Positions 47,990 to 61,250 of a stretch of 64,000 nt of DNA are shown piece by piece. The notes below the pieces were generated by a model. It made no database searches. It saw nothing but the letters and a program-made list of their open reading frames with translations, and was not told the DNA's origin. Source of the DNA: Sisyra terminalis. Taxonomy: Eukaryota > Arthropoda > Insecta > Neuroptera > Sisyridae. The position numbers and the translations under genes were made by a program. Location of the stretch: positions 6,696,001-6,760,000 of the forward strand of contig OY292280.1 in NCBI GenBank assembly GCA_958496175.1. The letters are read 5' to 3'. Position 1 is the first letter of the stretch, and the number at the start of each line of letters is the position of its first letter.

Positions 47990-49895
47990 TCTGATATATC
48001 CTTCACATTTATTTTATTCGTTGTAACATTTATTAAGTGGTAAAAAATGTTCAAAATGTATTTTTTTTGATAATTTCCTTAGTAGTCAATTGATTTTAAC
48101 TAATTTGGCATTAAAACTTGAAACATTTGCACACTAGTTATTAAAACGTTGATACTATTGAGGCTGACTATATAATTGATTTAAAATCAAAAGTTTTAAC
48201 AAAATTTTGTGTTTTAATTGTATCTTAAATCAATTTTTTGAAAATTTTTAACAATAGGTTGCATTCTAACAAGGTTGGTAGTAAAATAAGTGAAGAAAAA
48301 GCTGATGTACATGTAACCCATTAATATGGTTGGTGATCAGACATGCTACGAAACGTTACGCATCAGTTGCACGTTTATTACCATAGACTTCAATACTTTT
48401 CCGCTTATTCTTTTCTATTTCTTGACGTATATATAACTCTTTTTTATTTCACTAAAACATCAAAAATACAACTTGATAATTGCATTTATAGATAATATCG
48501 TAGTTAACATTGTTTTCTATTGAAAATAATCAAAAATTGACAATTGTACCAATAATTTATTAAGATTTAACAATAGATCTTCATTGAATTTAGATTTTGC
48601 TACTTAATGAATCCAACCAGCGGAGGCCATCAAAGAACTAAGTTGACAAAGACAACATACACCTCTATCTCATTATTTCTTTGCGGTCAATGAATATTAC
48701 GGTTGCATTTCCGCCATTTTAATGTTTAAAAAACACATTAGATGTCGCTGAAAGTTATAAGACGCGCTTTTTGTGTTATGAATTGTGAACATATGAAAAA
48801 TCCTTTTTAATTTTCATCAAAAGTCATTTTTTTTGGGTTAAAAGAAAAGCAAAACCGTTAAAAGTAGTAGCTTTATTCATTTTTTTCAACGAGTAAAAAT
48901 ATCCGGAAAGTATTTTTAAACATTGTGAGAAAAACGTCGAATATTTAACAAAAAATTCTCTATTGATTCCTTCGTTTTTTTTTTTTGTAATCTTTTCGTA
49001 TTCATTGATGTTTTGTTCCGTCAAATAAATACTGTGGAAAGAATGTCACTTGTGGGTGTGGATTAAGCTTCAGTTGAAAAGATTTTCCTTGAAAATGATA
49101 AAGTTGCGTTATTGGTGTTATAAAATTTATGGCATATTTTCCTCGATTGGCAAATGTCGCTGTGTACAAGTCTCCGAGTTGGCATTTTTCGAATATTTCA
49201 AGACTGGAAACATTAGTGATTCCGTAACGAATACTCTAAATAGAAAATTTTCTACAAATGGTTACAACTATAATCCACTTTCTTTTTTCGATTCGATTAG
49301 AAATCGCAATTTGCAAGCGACGATTTTCGAAAATATCTCGCACTAGCCGGCAATTGTTTGAGTAGCGCGCATGCCCACGAGCATTGGTTTTTCCTCGCTG
49401 TAAAAAACAACGGAAAATCGACGCGAACTAATTTCAGTCCTTGTGCTAGAAATAAAATGATCAGATCAATTTTTCATTCATTTTCGGCCTATTGTTGAAA
49501 CCTTAATTCAAATATCTGACAATAATTACGATGGAGAAAAATGATTTTTTCATCCTAACCGGAAAATCATTGTTTTCTATCATTGAAAAGTAGGTTATTG
49601 GGCCACTTACCAAGTAGTTATATACATACTTATTAGAAGGGTGGAACTTGCATATGTTATTTTAGACATCATTTCTTCTCATTTTATCCCACAACGAAAA
49701 CTCACTTCCACCCTCCACCCGTTTTACATACAACTGACATATTATCAATGTCGCCATTTCCATGTCACACTTAAACATGTCCTAACTTATTTTTTCCTTG
49801 ATATATTGAAAAAAATAATAAAAATGCACCTTTGAAAAAATCTTCTTTAATAAATAATAACCTTCGTCTAACTTCACTTCAATTTAAGAACTTTA
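47990..49895. other. No gene recognised
   Basis: AT-rich, apparently single-copy DNA. A GC-richer patch at about 49345-49440 (with GTAGCGCGCATGCCCACGAG) follows a 98-codon frame (49050-49346) that I do not recognise. Nothing else supportable. Confidence 0.45.
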
Positions 49896-49901
49896 TAAGT
49901 A

Positions 49902-50100
49902 CAGTATAATCTCACTAATCCGGCACCCTTCGCCCAGGCCTTTCTCGCCCCTCTATACCTGTGCATATATTTATTCCTTCTATGAAATGCTTTGTTTTAT
50001 TCATTACCTATGACTTTTTCACTATAATCCAGTAATCCGAACATTCCAATAATCCGGCACCTCCGGTTTTAAATAGTGCCGGATTAGTGAGATTACACTG
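49902..50100. mobile_element. pogo/Tigger-like MITE, copy 2
   Basis: Ends CAGTATAATCTCACTAATCC and ...GGATTAGTGAGATTACACTG, TA on each side. Inverted relative to copy 1 at 21242. Confidence 0.82.
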
Positions 50101-50191
50101 TATATGCCTTTCGATTGTCAGGAGCAATTATATTATGTGTCCAAAGTTCTAACCCATAGATTGCAATGGAAAATATCAAAAAATGCGAATA

Positions 50192-50405
50192 TAGTATAAT
50201 CTCACTAATTCGGCACATCCAATAATCCGGTACCCTCCGCTCACGCCTCCCTCGCCTCTCTACCTGTGCATACATTTATTTCCTTTATGAAATGCTTTAT
50301 TTTATTCATTACCTATGACTTGTTCACTATAATCCAGTAATCCGAACATTCCAATAATCCGGCACCCTCCGATTATTAATATTCCGGATTAGTGAGATTA
50401 CACTG
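50192..50405. mobile_element. pogo/Tigger-like MITE, copy 3
   Basis: Same family and orientation as copy 2, 91 nt away, with a small internal duplication of the AATCCGG segment. Its left end reads TAGTATAATCTCACTAATTC (one change in the CAG). Confidence 0.8.
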
Positions 50406-52079
50406 TACTTTCTCAAACATATTTCAAATCAATTTAAATGCAATTATACGTAAACCCATATACACAACTCGAATTGTTTATTCAGTTATAACAAAAGATA
50501 ATTCAAAACTTATGTTTAATAAAACTTTATTATTGAAGCACCATTTGAAGTACTTTCGTGCACTTATCGAATAATATTCCATTAAACCGGAAATTTAGTT
50601 CAGAATCTTAGTAAAATGGAGAAACTGAAAAAAACAATTGAGGAATATGATCCAAATTAGAAACATAAGGGAGGTGGTGGGAGTCTAAATGGGTTGGCCA
50701 CCAGTAGAAATTAGAAGTACCTACGCAGAGAACCTTATACGGAAATTGGGGGAAAAAAAAAACTAAAATCCACGCCAAATATTACACGTGAAAAACATTG
50801 AAAAAAGCTCGAAAGCTTTTAAGAAGCTTTACTTTTTAACCTAAAGATCCCAAGTAGACGATTTGTATTCGATGAGGTCACAGGAGCAATTGAATTGCAA
50901 GGTTAAATGAAAAAAAGTAATAAAACAAAAGATGTGTATTTTTTTTTTTGAAAATTATTTTTCAAAATACGTTTTTAATTGAACAAAATTAGCCTTGTTT
51001 TGTAATTATCTTTAATCGAGCTGTCTCATTTTAATGATATAATTTGACATATTGGAAACAAATGAACAAAACAATTACATGCCTAAACATGTACACAAAT
51101 CTTCCCACCCATTATAAAAATCATTCATAAATTTCCCACTAAAAATTCACTTGTTTCTTAGTAACAGTTCTAGTTTAATGCGACACATAGTTCCACCATT
51201 TGCATTTCAAAGGGATTTAAAATGGCGCCGGAAAATCATCCAAGAAAAAATGACCCAATGCTAATTTATTGCTAATTTATATACTAAACTTCATTATTCA
51301 AATTATTAATGGTTGTTTCTTTTAATTTTGCATAATTTTATTTCGGTAAAAATCGATGAAAAACACCATACCGGAACCACTTGGTATTAGATGTTTAATT
51401 ATACAGCAATATGAATTTTATTTGGAAAGAAGAAACATTGAATATTTTTAGCAAATTTAAACTTTGCTTGTTCAAGTTAGTGAACAATAAATTTACATGA
51501 AAGGTTATTTGGTTTTAATATTGCAAATTCGATTGATCTGATTGATTTATTGATTTTACAATAAAAGTTTCGATTGAAACAAATATATGTATGCACATTA
51601 AAGTCGGTTTAATAAGACCGAAATGATTTATTATCGATCATTATTTGATTACGTCATTCGGCCATAATGTTCGTATTTATACCAAGAAAAGGTGAAAAAC
51701 GGTACTGAATAACTTATTTCAATGTAGCCTCATTTTCCACAGTTCAATGAATTTCATTTAGTTAAATTCAATTAAAAATACTTTTTCAATGTTAATTAAA
51801 TTTTACACTTTTTTAATATTTGGCAAATATTAAATTTTTTATACCAAAAAAACGTAAGAAAAACTTATTTTTCTTCCATTTTGTTTTACAAACAAATGAA
51901 TTATTTTCTAACAATTGACAAATGGTTTTCGGGAAGCTTTTAAGCAGTAGAATTAGTACTATGGAATTTACATTGAAAATTATGTAAGAATTAATCCATT
52001 TGAATTCGCTCTGACTATTCTTTTATTATGACTTTCTTATAGGTAGACAGTCAAAAGCTTTTATTATCGTTGTTTAAAA
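50406..52079. other. No gene recognised
   Basis: AT-rich DNA without open frames of note and without a repeat family I can match inside the window. Confidence 0.5.
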
Positions 52080-52560
52080 CTGTTATACTGTGTATATGAT
52101 ATTTAAAATATATTGCGGTCCAATTATATAGCATAATTTAATAAAATAACATATAATAAATCATAACATAAACATAAATTTGAACAGAAGTTCAAACAAA
52201 AATATTTGCAGCGTATTGCCCAGATACATATTTCGATTGCCAAGCAATCTTCCTCAGTGGTCCAATTGTGATAATATTTTTTTACAAAAGTAAACTATAA
52301 ACATAAACTTTGCACTAATGTTCAATCATAATGAATTGAATGAATCAGCTTGAATCATCATAGAGCAGTTGATGATCACTGGATGATTGCTTGGCAATCG
52401 AAATACGTATCTGGGCAACACATCACAAATATTTTTGTTTGAACTTCTGTTCAAGTTTATGTTTATGGTATGATTTTTATATATAATTATAATAAATTAT
52501 ACTACATAAATTGGGCCGCAATATATTCTATATATTGTATACACATTACAACTATCATCT
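52080..52560. mobile_element. 11255-family repeat, two-armed copy
   Basis: The left arm carries the motif on the minus strand (CTGAGGA 52251-52257, GAAA 52231-52234); the right arm (from 52358) has a damaged motif where CTGAGGA has become CTGGATGA-like. Both tails are the TATATT-rich segment ending at TTGTATACAC. Confidence 0.7.
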
Positions 52561-52734
52561 CGATAGTTTTGATATCAAGTGTGCAAATTTTTAATGCCAA
52601 ATTAGTGAAAATTAAGGAAAATATCAAAGAACTACATTATGAATATCACTTAAACTTTCAATTCTTTTATCACCTAGTAAATGCTGTAACGGTTGAAATG
52701 TATATAAATCCAATGAAATAACTTTGGGCGATTA

Positions 52735-52925
52735 CAGTGAATACGGCAGTTTCACCCCCTCTTTAATTTATTAGCTTTTCCAGAGCTTTTCTTCTGCAGA
52801 CGAGTTTCCATTACCGTGTTACAGCATAGAATTTCCTTTGTTGACACTTTTGGGTATTAAATTGATCGATTAAAATTGATTAGGATTATTTGACAATTCT
52901 TCGACTTTCTGGTATACATTTGGCA
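52735..52925. repeat. Dispersed repeat, copy 2
   Basis: Matches 21450-21660 (for example AATTTATTAGCTTTTCCAGA, TTCCATTACCGTGTTACAGC, TTCTTCGACTTTCTGGTATA). Both copies lie near an 11255-family element, possibly parts of one larger transposon. Confidence 0.6.
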
Positions 52926-53024
52926 CCACTTTTTTCCATTGGTTAAATTATTTGGCATTCTTCGTTGGTACCAGTTGAAAAAATGAAAATTGTCAAATTT
53001 AAACTTAAAAAGACTCAAAATAAG

Positions 53025-53540
53025 ATTTTTACGCTGACTTTGAACAGTTATACTGTGTATACAACATATAGAATATATTGCGGTCCAATTTATGTAGTAA
53101 AATTTAATTTAATAATATATGAAATCATACTATAAACATAAATTTGAACAAAAGTTGAAACAAAAATATTTGTGACGTATTTCGATTGCCAAGCAATCTT
53201 CCTCAGTGGTCACTCCGTAACTGCTTTGTGATGATTCACTTTAAAGAGTTTGTGAAGTTTGTGAAAATAAACTTATTTTAATTATAGTCTAACTTTGAAC
53301 AGTCATACTGTTTATGCAATATTTAAAACGTGAATCATCATAAAGCAGTTACGGAGTGATCCAAACTACTTGATGACCACTGAGGAAGATTGCTTGGCAA
53401 TCGAAATACATATCTGGACAATACGTGACAAATATTTTTGTTTGAGCTTCTGTTCAAATTTATGTTTGTGGTATGATTTTTATATGTTATTATATTAAAT
53501 TATACTACATAAATTGGACCGCAATATATTGTATACATTA
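53025..53540. mobile_element. 11255-family repeat, two arms around a unique segment
   Basis: The left arm 53025-53235 (motif on the minus strand 53180-53206) and right arm 53330-53540 (motif on the plus strand, CTGAGGA 53380-53386 to GAAA 53403-53406). The most intact two-armed copy in the window. Confidence 0.72.
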
Positions 53541-54590
53541 AAATCAACAATCTAACTACGATTTCTCGCTGTTTTGTATAATCTCCAATCGTTGATCCGC
53601 TGGATTGATGTTCAATTAGTTATACACGTCAAAGTTTAGTAATTATGAAAAACTACTGAACATAATAAAAAACAATTAACGATTAAAACTTGATTACAAT
53701 TATTGGTTGGGTTTGGGTGAATAATCGACAAAAGGTGCATAATATCAACCATTTTGGTTTTGTAAGCGCATTTATAATAGGCAACATTTCACATATTTGA
53801 AAGGGCTTTGAAGAGTGCTTGAAATATGCATCGTTCGAGGGTTGGAAATGTTTTTCATTGAATTTTCATTTCGAAATGAAATTTGTTTGGTACGTTTGAA
53901 CAATGATAATGAGCGGATTGGAATGTGGAGAATTTGTATTGAATTGGCCATCGATGTGCGTTCAAAGCCACACTTTGCCAAATTGTTTCAATTATTTCAT
54001 CGATTTTCATATTGAATATGAATAAATTGAAACACTTTGCAACAGCCAATTGAAACATCAATTCTCTCCATCGCCCATCCACTACTAATATATGGAAATT
54101 TATACAGTGTTGTTGATTGTGACTCACTGAATTTTATTTATAGCAGTTATCAATTTTAGGTGGAAATTTTATGTTATAATTGTGATTTACGTCAGCTTTG
54201 TCTTGCGGCCGACAACAATGACGTCAATATCCACCTTAGATTACTTTCAAGAGGAAAACTTGAACTTTACCATACCAACCATATCTCCGTACGTGATACA
54301 ATAATTAATATTTACTAGTACATCTTCCAGATACTTAAAATGTAACCGAAAAAAATTCAGAAAGTTAGCATTACTTCAGCACAATATAATAATTACAATT
54401 CAAATGACTTATTTCCCTAAATAATAAGATATTAAAGTCAAGACTTATCATATTGGCAATTAAAATAATTAAAGAGTATTCTTTATTCATAATATATCAC
54501 TAAAAAATAAATAGAAGTAACTGCAAATCACATTCAAAAGTTTTTAGGTCAATGTTAACGAATTTGAAGCTTAAAAAGCTCCTTCAAAAC
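53541..54590. other. No gene recognised
   Basis: Short overlapping open frames on both strands at 53770-54130 do not resemble known proteins. Slightly richer in GC than neighbours; otherwise unremarkable. Confidence 0.45.
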
Positions 54591-54603
54591 ATGTACGCAT
54601 ATG

Positions 54604-54710
54604 TAGTGCGTTCCACTAGGCGACAACAATGCGCACTATATTCCATGAACAAAGGGATAAGGGCTGCTTAATCGTTGCGGTCAAGTGGAACGCATTCCTA
54701 GTGCCAGAAA
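54604..54710. mobile_element. ~107-bp MITE with GTGCGTTCCACTAG ends
   Basis: GTGCGTTCCACTAGGCGACA and the complement TCAAGTGGAACGCATTCC lie 60 nt apart, followed by a second short inverted match. No coding content. Confidence 0.6.
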
Positions 54711-54869
54711 AAAGTTTAAAATTCAATTTTCCAGTATAATTTTCGATTCGTATATCCTTTAATAACGTTCAAAATTTGAAACCTTTCATTTTCTACTTTG
54801 TTTTTTTTTTAATTTAATTCACGTTTTTTTTGTTGTTAATATCGAGCAATGTTATCTTTTATCAAGGTT

Positions 54870-55135
54870 TATAAATTGCCCCATTAGAAAAAAAAATGAC
54901 GTCATACGAAGAATTTTGAAATTTGAATCAGTCTGAAGATATATACGAATTTATTCTGGAACGTCATGTAGCGCATGAGGCCAAGGTTTGTAAATTACAC
55001 AGGCTGCTCCATTAGAAAAAAAAAATGACGTCATACGAAGAATTTTGAAATTTGAATCAGTCTGAAGATATATACGAATTTCTTCTAGGTACGCCACGTA
55101 GCGCATGAGACCACCTGTGTATTTTATAAACCTTG
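54870..55135. repeat. Two direct ~127-bp repeats
   Basis: CCATTAGAAAAAAAAATGAC, CGAAGAATTTTGAAATTTGA and GTAGCGCATGAG occur twice at 54880-54985 and 55010-55110. Bounded by AAGGTTTATAAATT on the left and TTTATAAACCTTGAT on the right, an inverted pair that suggests a duplicated or expanded foldback. Confidence 0.75.
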
Positions 55136-56100
55136 ATTTTTTATTGCTAAATTTTCATAATCGCCCGATTTATTTGCGAATTAAATTAAAAACAGTGGAA
55201 CAAAGTGGTTCAAAGGCATTTATGCCGTTAGTTGACACCTAATGATTAAAATACCTTTTTTTAACCGGAAATATATTTATTATTAACTCTTTTACTTATG
55301 AATTTTTTGGTGTTCTTTTGATAATAATTTTTATTAAGAAGAATTCGACCCTGTAAGTTTTGCAAGTTTACTTTGAAAAATTGTCTGTGGTATAAATAAT
55401 TAATAATTATTAAACTTGTTTTTAATTTAAAATAATTTATATACAAATAATTAAATACTCTGTGCATAACTGATGCATTCATAAGCATATTTTTATCTCA
55501 GTAGTTTCATTTTCTTTTCAATTTATCAATTTTATAAATAATCTTTTACTATAGACTATCGAAAACCATTAACTTAATAAAGCGTTTTCTTTCTATTATA
55601 AAACTCCATTTTTATGCGTCAAGAGGTCAACTTATGGTCAAGTTATCTAGTAAGTTCGTTTAAAAAGTTTCTTTTTGCGATTTTAATAGAACAATGAAGT
55701 TATTAAATTTTCTCTGGTCGCATTTTCTACCGTAATTCACCCTAATCCAGACTCCTAATATACGATAAGTGCTTATTCTCTTGGTCAGATTTAACAGGGA
55801 AATATAGGAAATGCAAAATGAAAACGCCAAAGGCGTTTTCCCTCGTCAAACGGTAGCTTCAAAGTTAACAGAGGTAATTGAATTATGAAGCGACGATATT
55901 CGATACCAATTATGGAATTTAATAGCAATTAAAATCGCAATGAACATAGTGCATATGTTTTCGTCAAATAGTTGGCGATTAAATCGTTTAGAAAATCACC
56001 TGATCCCAATTTATTAACGAATTTGGCGAGCTGTTCGCTTTGTACATCACAACTATTGCATTTCAATAATTAAATTGCATTCCGTGAATCCACATAATTC
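55136..56100. other. No gene recognised
   Basis: AT-rich DNA. Contains one fragment of the GGCTCA family interior near 55140-55195 (AATTAAATTAAAAACAGTGG). No open frame of note. Confidence 0.45.
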
Positions 56101-56128
56101 CCAAACCCAAACCCAAACCCAAACCCAT
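56098..56128. repeat. CCCAAA hexanucleotide microsatellite
   Basis: About five perfect CCCAAA units. Insect telomeres are usually TTAGG, so this is an ordinary microsatellite, not a telomere remnant. Confidence 0.8.
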
Positions 56129-56423
56129 AGAAAAGCCCTCCGTAATTCAAACGCTCGATGATCATTTCATTAATGTAATATTTCATCAAACATCAAACAA
56201 AATAATATCTGTTGAACAAAACCACTCATTACATATCAACTAATACAAGATAAAACCACTTATTACAAAATATAATCTCTATTCTCTACTATTGTACAAA
56301 ATTATTTGTATATAGACGGATGTTGCAATATTTGATGGGATTCAATAAAGCTTTTGGTTAGAGTTAATCTTTTAATGGTTCTTAATGGTCACTTGACGAA
56401 TACTAAATCGAAATAAAATACAA

Positions 56424-58032
56424 ATGGCTCAAATCGCTTTTAGGTCGGTTAATATCTGGCAACGTTGCATTTTCTAGTTTGTTTTTAATTTAATTCGCAA
56501 ATAAATCGGTTTATTATAAAAATTTCGACTCAAGTGTACTTTAGCACACCCACAATCTGGCAACATTGCATTTTCGATTTTGTTTTTAATTTAATTCGCG
56601 ATACTTTTGTTAATTCAATTCTAATATGGTATAATTCTATCTTTTGTGTCAAAATTTTTATTATGGACCGATTTAATCGCAAATTATATTAAAAACAAAG
56701 TCTAAAATGCAACATTGTCAGATTGTGGGTGTACTAAAGTACACATGAGCCAAAATTTAGCCAGAAAAGTGCAAATTGTACCATATTAGAATTGACCACC
56801 AGATTAGAATGAAAAACAAAGGAGAAAATGCAACGTTGCCAGATTCGACGGTTCTAAAAGGGACATGAGCCCAATGTTGCATAATTTACCACGTATTAGA
56901 ATTGACTACCAGATTAGACCAGATTTGAATGAAAAAAAGAGGAGAAAATGCAACGTTGCCAGATTGTGGGTGTGCTAAAGTACACATGAGCCTAAAAATT
57001 TAGCCAGAAAAGAGAAAATTATACCCTATTAGAATTGACTACCAGATTAGACCAGATTAGAATGAAAAACAAAGGAGAAAATGCAACGTTGCCAGATTGT
57101 GGGTGTGCTAAAGTACACATCAGCCAAAATTTGGCCAGAAAAGAGAAAATTATACCCTATTAGAATTGACTACCAGATTAGACCAGATTAGAATGAAAAA
57201 CAAAGAAGAAAATGCAACGTTGCCAGATTCGACGGTTCTAAAAGGGACATGAGCCCAATGTTGCATTATTTACCACGTAATTTACCTGCTTTTATATAAG
57301 GATGGGACCATTTGTTTGTCAAACCGGAACACTGAAACCAATGCTGGAACACATTGGACCACTGTTTCCAACATTGGTGCCAGTATTCCGGTTTGACAAA
57401 CAAATGGTCCCATCCTTATATAAAAGCAGGTAAATTACGTGGTAAATTATGCAACATTGGGCTCATGTCCCTTTTAGAACCGTCGAATCTGGCAACGTTG
57501 CATTTTCTCCTTTGTTTTTCATTCTAATCTGGTGGTCAATTCTAATATGGTATAATTTTCTCTTTTCTGGCTAAATTTTTAGGCTCATGTGTACTTTAGC
57601 ACACCCACAATCTGGCAACGTTGCATTTTCTCCTTTGTTTTTCCATTCTAATCTGGTCTAATATGGTAGTCAATTCTAATAGGGTATAATTTTCTCTTTT
57701 CTGGCTAAATTTTTAGGCTCATGTGTACTTTAGCACACCCACAATCTGGCAATGTTGCATTTTCGACTTTCTTTTTAATTTAATTCGCGATATTTTTGTT
57801 TATTCAATTCTAATATGGTATAATTCTCTCTTTTGTCGTTAAATTTTCATTATGGACCGATTTAATCGCGAATTTAATTAAAAAAATAGTCGAAAATGCA
57901 ACGTTGCCAGATTGTGGGTGTGCTAAAGTACACTTGAGCCAATTTTTATTATAGACCGATTTATTTGCGAATAAAATTAAAAACAAACTAGAAAATGCAA
58001 CGTTGCCAGATAGTAACCGACCTAAAAGGGAC
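56424..58032. mobile_element. Cluster of GGCTCA-type elements in a 1.4-kb nested palindrome
   Basis: At least eight element halves with all three end types. The centre (57270-57450) is a 124-nt arm pair containing GGATGGGACCATTTGTTTGT and the complement ACAAACAAATGGTCCCATCC. On both sides lie GAACCGTC-type halves, then CACACCC-type halves with CAGATTAGAATGAAAAACAA, then complete CACACCC-type elements (56523-56752 and 57716-57940). GGTCGGT-type ends close the cluster at both borders. Confidence 0.82.
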
Positions 58033-59520
58033 ATTTGAAACAGACAATTATATAACGTAGACAAAAATAGACATTTTGAAACCTTTACCTTTAAAATGAC
58101 CTTTAAAATGTGATTTTTGAACATTTATAACCTTTAAATGCCTTTTTTTTATAACTTCAAAATGACGGAAATGCAACCGTTACATTGCGTTGGGTACCCG
58201 TTAACGTTTTTTTTTTTGTGCACCACTATATAAATAATTTTTAATCTAAGTCTGGTCAAATATATACAGGTAGCCAGCCACTGGGTCTTAGACTAATAAG
58301 AATTGCTATGTATAGTGGAGACTACTGCATCTCCAAACTATTAATCAATCAAATAATTTTTGAATTTAGTTGGTCAAGTTAAGAAAACGGAAAACGTTTT
58401 GGTTGAAAACTATTTGGAATATCACCAGTTTCTTTTACTATTTTCAGGATTTTTGTCAAATTTGGTATCTTTAATGTCCCTATAAACTAGAAATATATCC
58501 ACACAAATATTATGAATCCCATTTATTAGCGGAATGTTAGAAAGTTCGTGTCGATTTCGGGAATTCGATTTGAGTTTTCGTGGAACAATTTGAAAAGTTT
58601 GAAATTGGAGGATCGAAAGATAAGGCAGGTGTTGAATCTAATAATAAATTTAAAATGGGGCAGTAATTAAATGAGATGTCAATGGAGATTAATGACAAAC
58701 ATTTTTATTTGATTTTTTCTCTGGCAAGGTGTAAATGTCAAATGACTTTTCTCGAATTCTATGTTTGCACTTTTCGATTTTACTTTGGTCAATGATTGGG
58801 ATTTTATTCTTGAAGATACCGTTTTGCGTCAATAGCTCCACTTCACATTAATTATCTGATAATGAATTACGCAATTGCACCAATTAATTCATAAATCAAC
58901 AATGTTCCGTTCGTATCTTAAGATTACAAATTACGTAAAACGTGGAAAAAAGCATATCAATACGGTACAAATGAAAATTTCAGTTCAATACACGGGTGAC
59001 CTTGACTCGCTAAATTCAATATTACATTAAAATTATATTTTCCAGTATAGGCAATTAAAACGCCTATAATTAACGTTAAGCTTTAATACCTTAATGTGAT
59101 TTTCTTTAAAAATTATTTACATAATTTCCTTCTTATATCAAACACTTCAGAACACTTATCCTTATTAATTATCATTTCAATGTAACTAGGTTATTGACGC
59201 AATTTATCAAGAGTTTTCAATCTTTTTTTTTTTTTTTTTGATAAGATAACAAGTCTGATTATACTTAAGATTATAAAAAAAAAAATTGGTTATTCTATTT
59301 TTAAAATATTAATTTATTAAAGCAGTAATTCCAGAGAAATATTCCCTTCAACCTCGTTTATTTTAAACAATAATTTTCATATTTTCTCAATAACTCCAGA
59401 ATTTCAATTCTTTTTCTTGGAAGTATCCCGTTTTTCTTCAACGACCCCAAATATGAACCATTTTCCTCAGAATGTGTCCCATATCATTTACTTTTCTTAT
59501 TGTCACCACACCATTGATAA
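58033..59520. other. No gene recognised
   Basis: Degenerate CCTTTAAAATG repeats at 58080-58140, then apparently single-copy AT-rich DNA. GGTGACCTTGACTCG at about 58995 holds a perfect minus-strand TCAAGGTCA, the extended half-site of FTZ-F1/ERR-type nuclear receptors; a single site means little. Confidence 0.4.
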
Positions 59521-59996
59521 CACCGGCACACAAAAAAAAAAGTGCTCTGTACTTTTGACCGGACCTACATAAATCTACGTATTTTGACCTCCTGAACACG
59601 AATCCGGGGTCGGTTTGACCCGTACACCCTCAAAAATTCGAGAAAACTTTAAAAAACCGAAAAAAATGGTTAAAATCGGCAGTTTAGGGGACATAAAAAT
59701 TTTTTTGAACTAAGCCGAGCATGATTTTCATGTTTTTCGATTCGCTGAATACAAATTCGAAGTTTATGTAGACCATAAGCCGTTTTTATTGTAAGAAAAT
59801 TGCCTGCTTTGCGAGCCTACCGTCTGTACTGCCTTTAACCCAGGTACCCAGGTTTTCGGTTTTTTAAAGTTTTCTCGAATTTTTGAGGGTGTACGGGTCA
59901 AACCGACCCCGGATTCGTGTTCAGGGGGTCGAAATACGTAGATTTATGTAGCTCCGGTCAAAAGTACAGAGCACTTTTTTTTTTGTGTGCCGGTGT
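59521..59996. mobile_element. ~475-bp foldback with ACACCGGCACAC ends
   Basis: Ends ACACCGGCACACAAAAAAA and TTTTTTTTGTGTGCCGGTGT. Arms of about 140 nt pair almost perfectly (ACCGACCCCGGATTCGTGTT against its complement). The loop includes TAGACCATAAGCCGTTTTTA. Unlike most elements here it is fairly GC-rich and looks young. Confidence 0.82.
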
Positions 59997-60587
59997 AATT
60001 CTTTAACTAACGGATAATTTTTTTCAAGTTATTTCTCCAATAAATTATTCTTCAACAGTAAAATTGTAACAAAATTAATACAATTCGCAGGGTGAAATCA
60101 AAATGGATCATGGTTTTAATAGATATTCTCTGTAATTAGGACAAGATTGGCCAATTGTTTTTAATTTGGCTATTCGATGTTACAATTAACCTTGAAGGGT
60201 TAATTTGTTTATCGGAAACTAATTTAACCCCTAGTTAATTTTCGACTATGCAAATTATTTCGTAAATCGACCATTACTTATTTCCATTGCTTCTCATCCA
60301 TAAGGGTTGCAGAGCTCCAACTTCCCCAATATAAACCAAGATATTTGTTATTATTTATAATCATATCTATTAAAGATACTTTGGTTAAGTATACAAAATG
60401 TTGTAAAAAAATATCTGAAGTTACTTCGGATATTAGGTTACTTTTTCAAAAAAAAAAAGAAAGGAATTTAAATACTTATCTTAAGTTACTTTTTAAATTA
60501 CCTCAAAAATACTTTTTTGTTACTGTCTTTATTAAGTATCTATGCATTTAATTTCGTAACGTTTTAGTTAAAGTTGTTAGGAATCCA
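59997..60587. other. No gene recognised
   Basis: AT-rich; a 68-codon frame at 60345 has no recognisable features. Confidence 0.45.
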
Positions 60588-61250
60588 GATTTATTCGCAA
60601 ATTAAATTAAAAACAAAGTAGAAAATGCAACGCTGCCAGATTTGACGGTTCCTAAAGGGAATTGAGCCCTAATATGGTATAATTTTTTCTATTGTTGCTA
60701 AATTTTCATTATGAGTCGAGAAAATAATACCATATTAGAATTGAATTATGAAAAAAATGCGAATAAAACAAAAAATTAAGTAGAAAATGCAACGTTGCCA
60801 TATTTGACGGTTCCTAAAAGGAATTGGGCCCTAATATGGTATAATTTTTTTTATTGTTGCTTAATTTTCATTATGAGTCGAGAAAATTATATCATATTAT
60901 AATTGAATTACGAAAAAATCGCGAATGATACAAAAAATTAAGTAGAAAATGCAACGTTGCCAGATTTGATTGTTCCAAAAGGCAATTGAGCCCTAATATG
61001 GTATAATTTTTTTTATTGTTGCTAAATTTTCATTATGAGTCGAGAAAATTATACTATATTAGAATTGAATTACGAAAAAATCGCGAATAAAACAAAAAAT
61101 TAAGTAGAAAATGCAACGTTGCCAGATTTGACGGTTTCAAAAGGGAATTGAGCCCTAATATGGTATGATTTTTCTCTATTGTTGCCAAATTTTCATTATG
61201 AGTCGAGAAAATGATTAAAAATTAAGTAGGTAATGGAACGTTACCATTCA
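60588..61250. repeat. Tandem array of ~162-bp units, second locus
   Basis: The landmark ATGCAACG(T/C)TGCCAGATTTGA-like segment recurs at about 60625, 60787, 60949 and 61111, with a broken fifth unit to 61250. Unit content is the same as in the array at 43308-43992, including TATGGTATAATTTTTT and ATTATGAGTCGAGAAAA. Confidence 0.85.

Noticed and set aside
49050..49346. 98-codon plus-strand frame
   Set aside because: No recognisable motif, AT-rich codons, no splice or promoter context; treated as chance.
56098..56128. CCCAAA repeat as a telomere remnant
   Set aside because: Too short, and it differs from the insect TTAGG repeat; called a microsatellite.
58990..59005. FTZ-F1/ERR nuclear receptor site
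   Set aside because: One 9-nt match in 64 kb is likely by chance; kept only as a remark.
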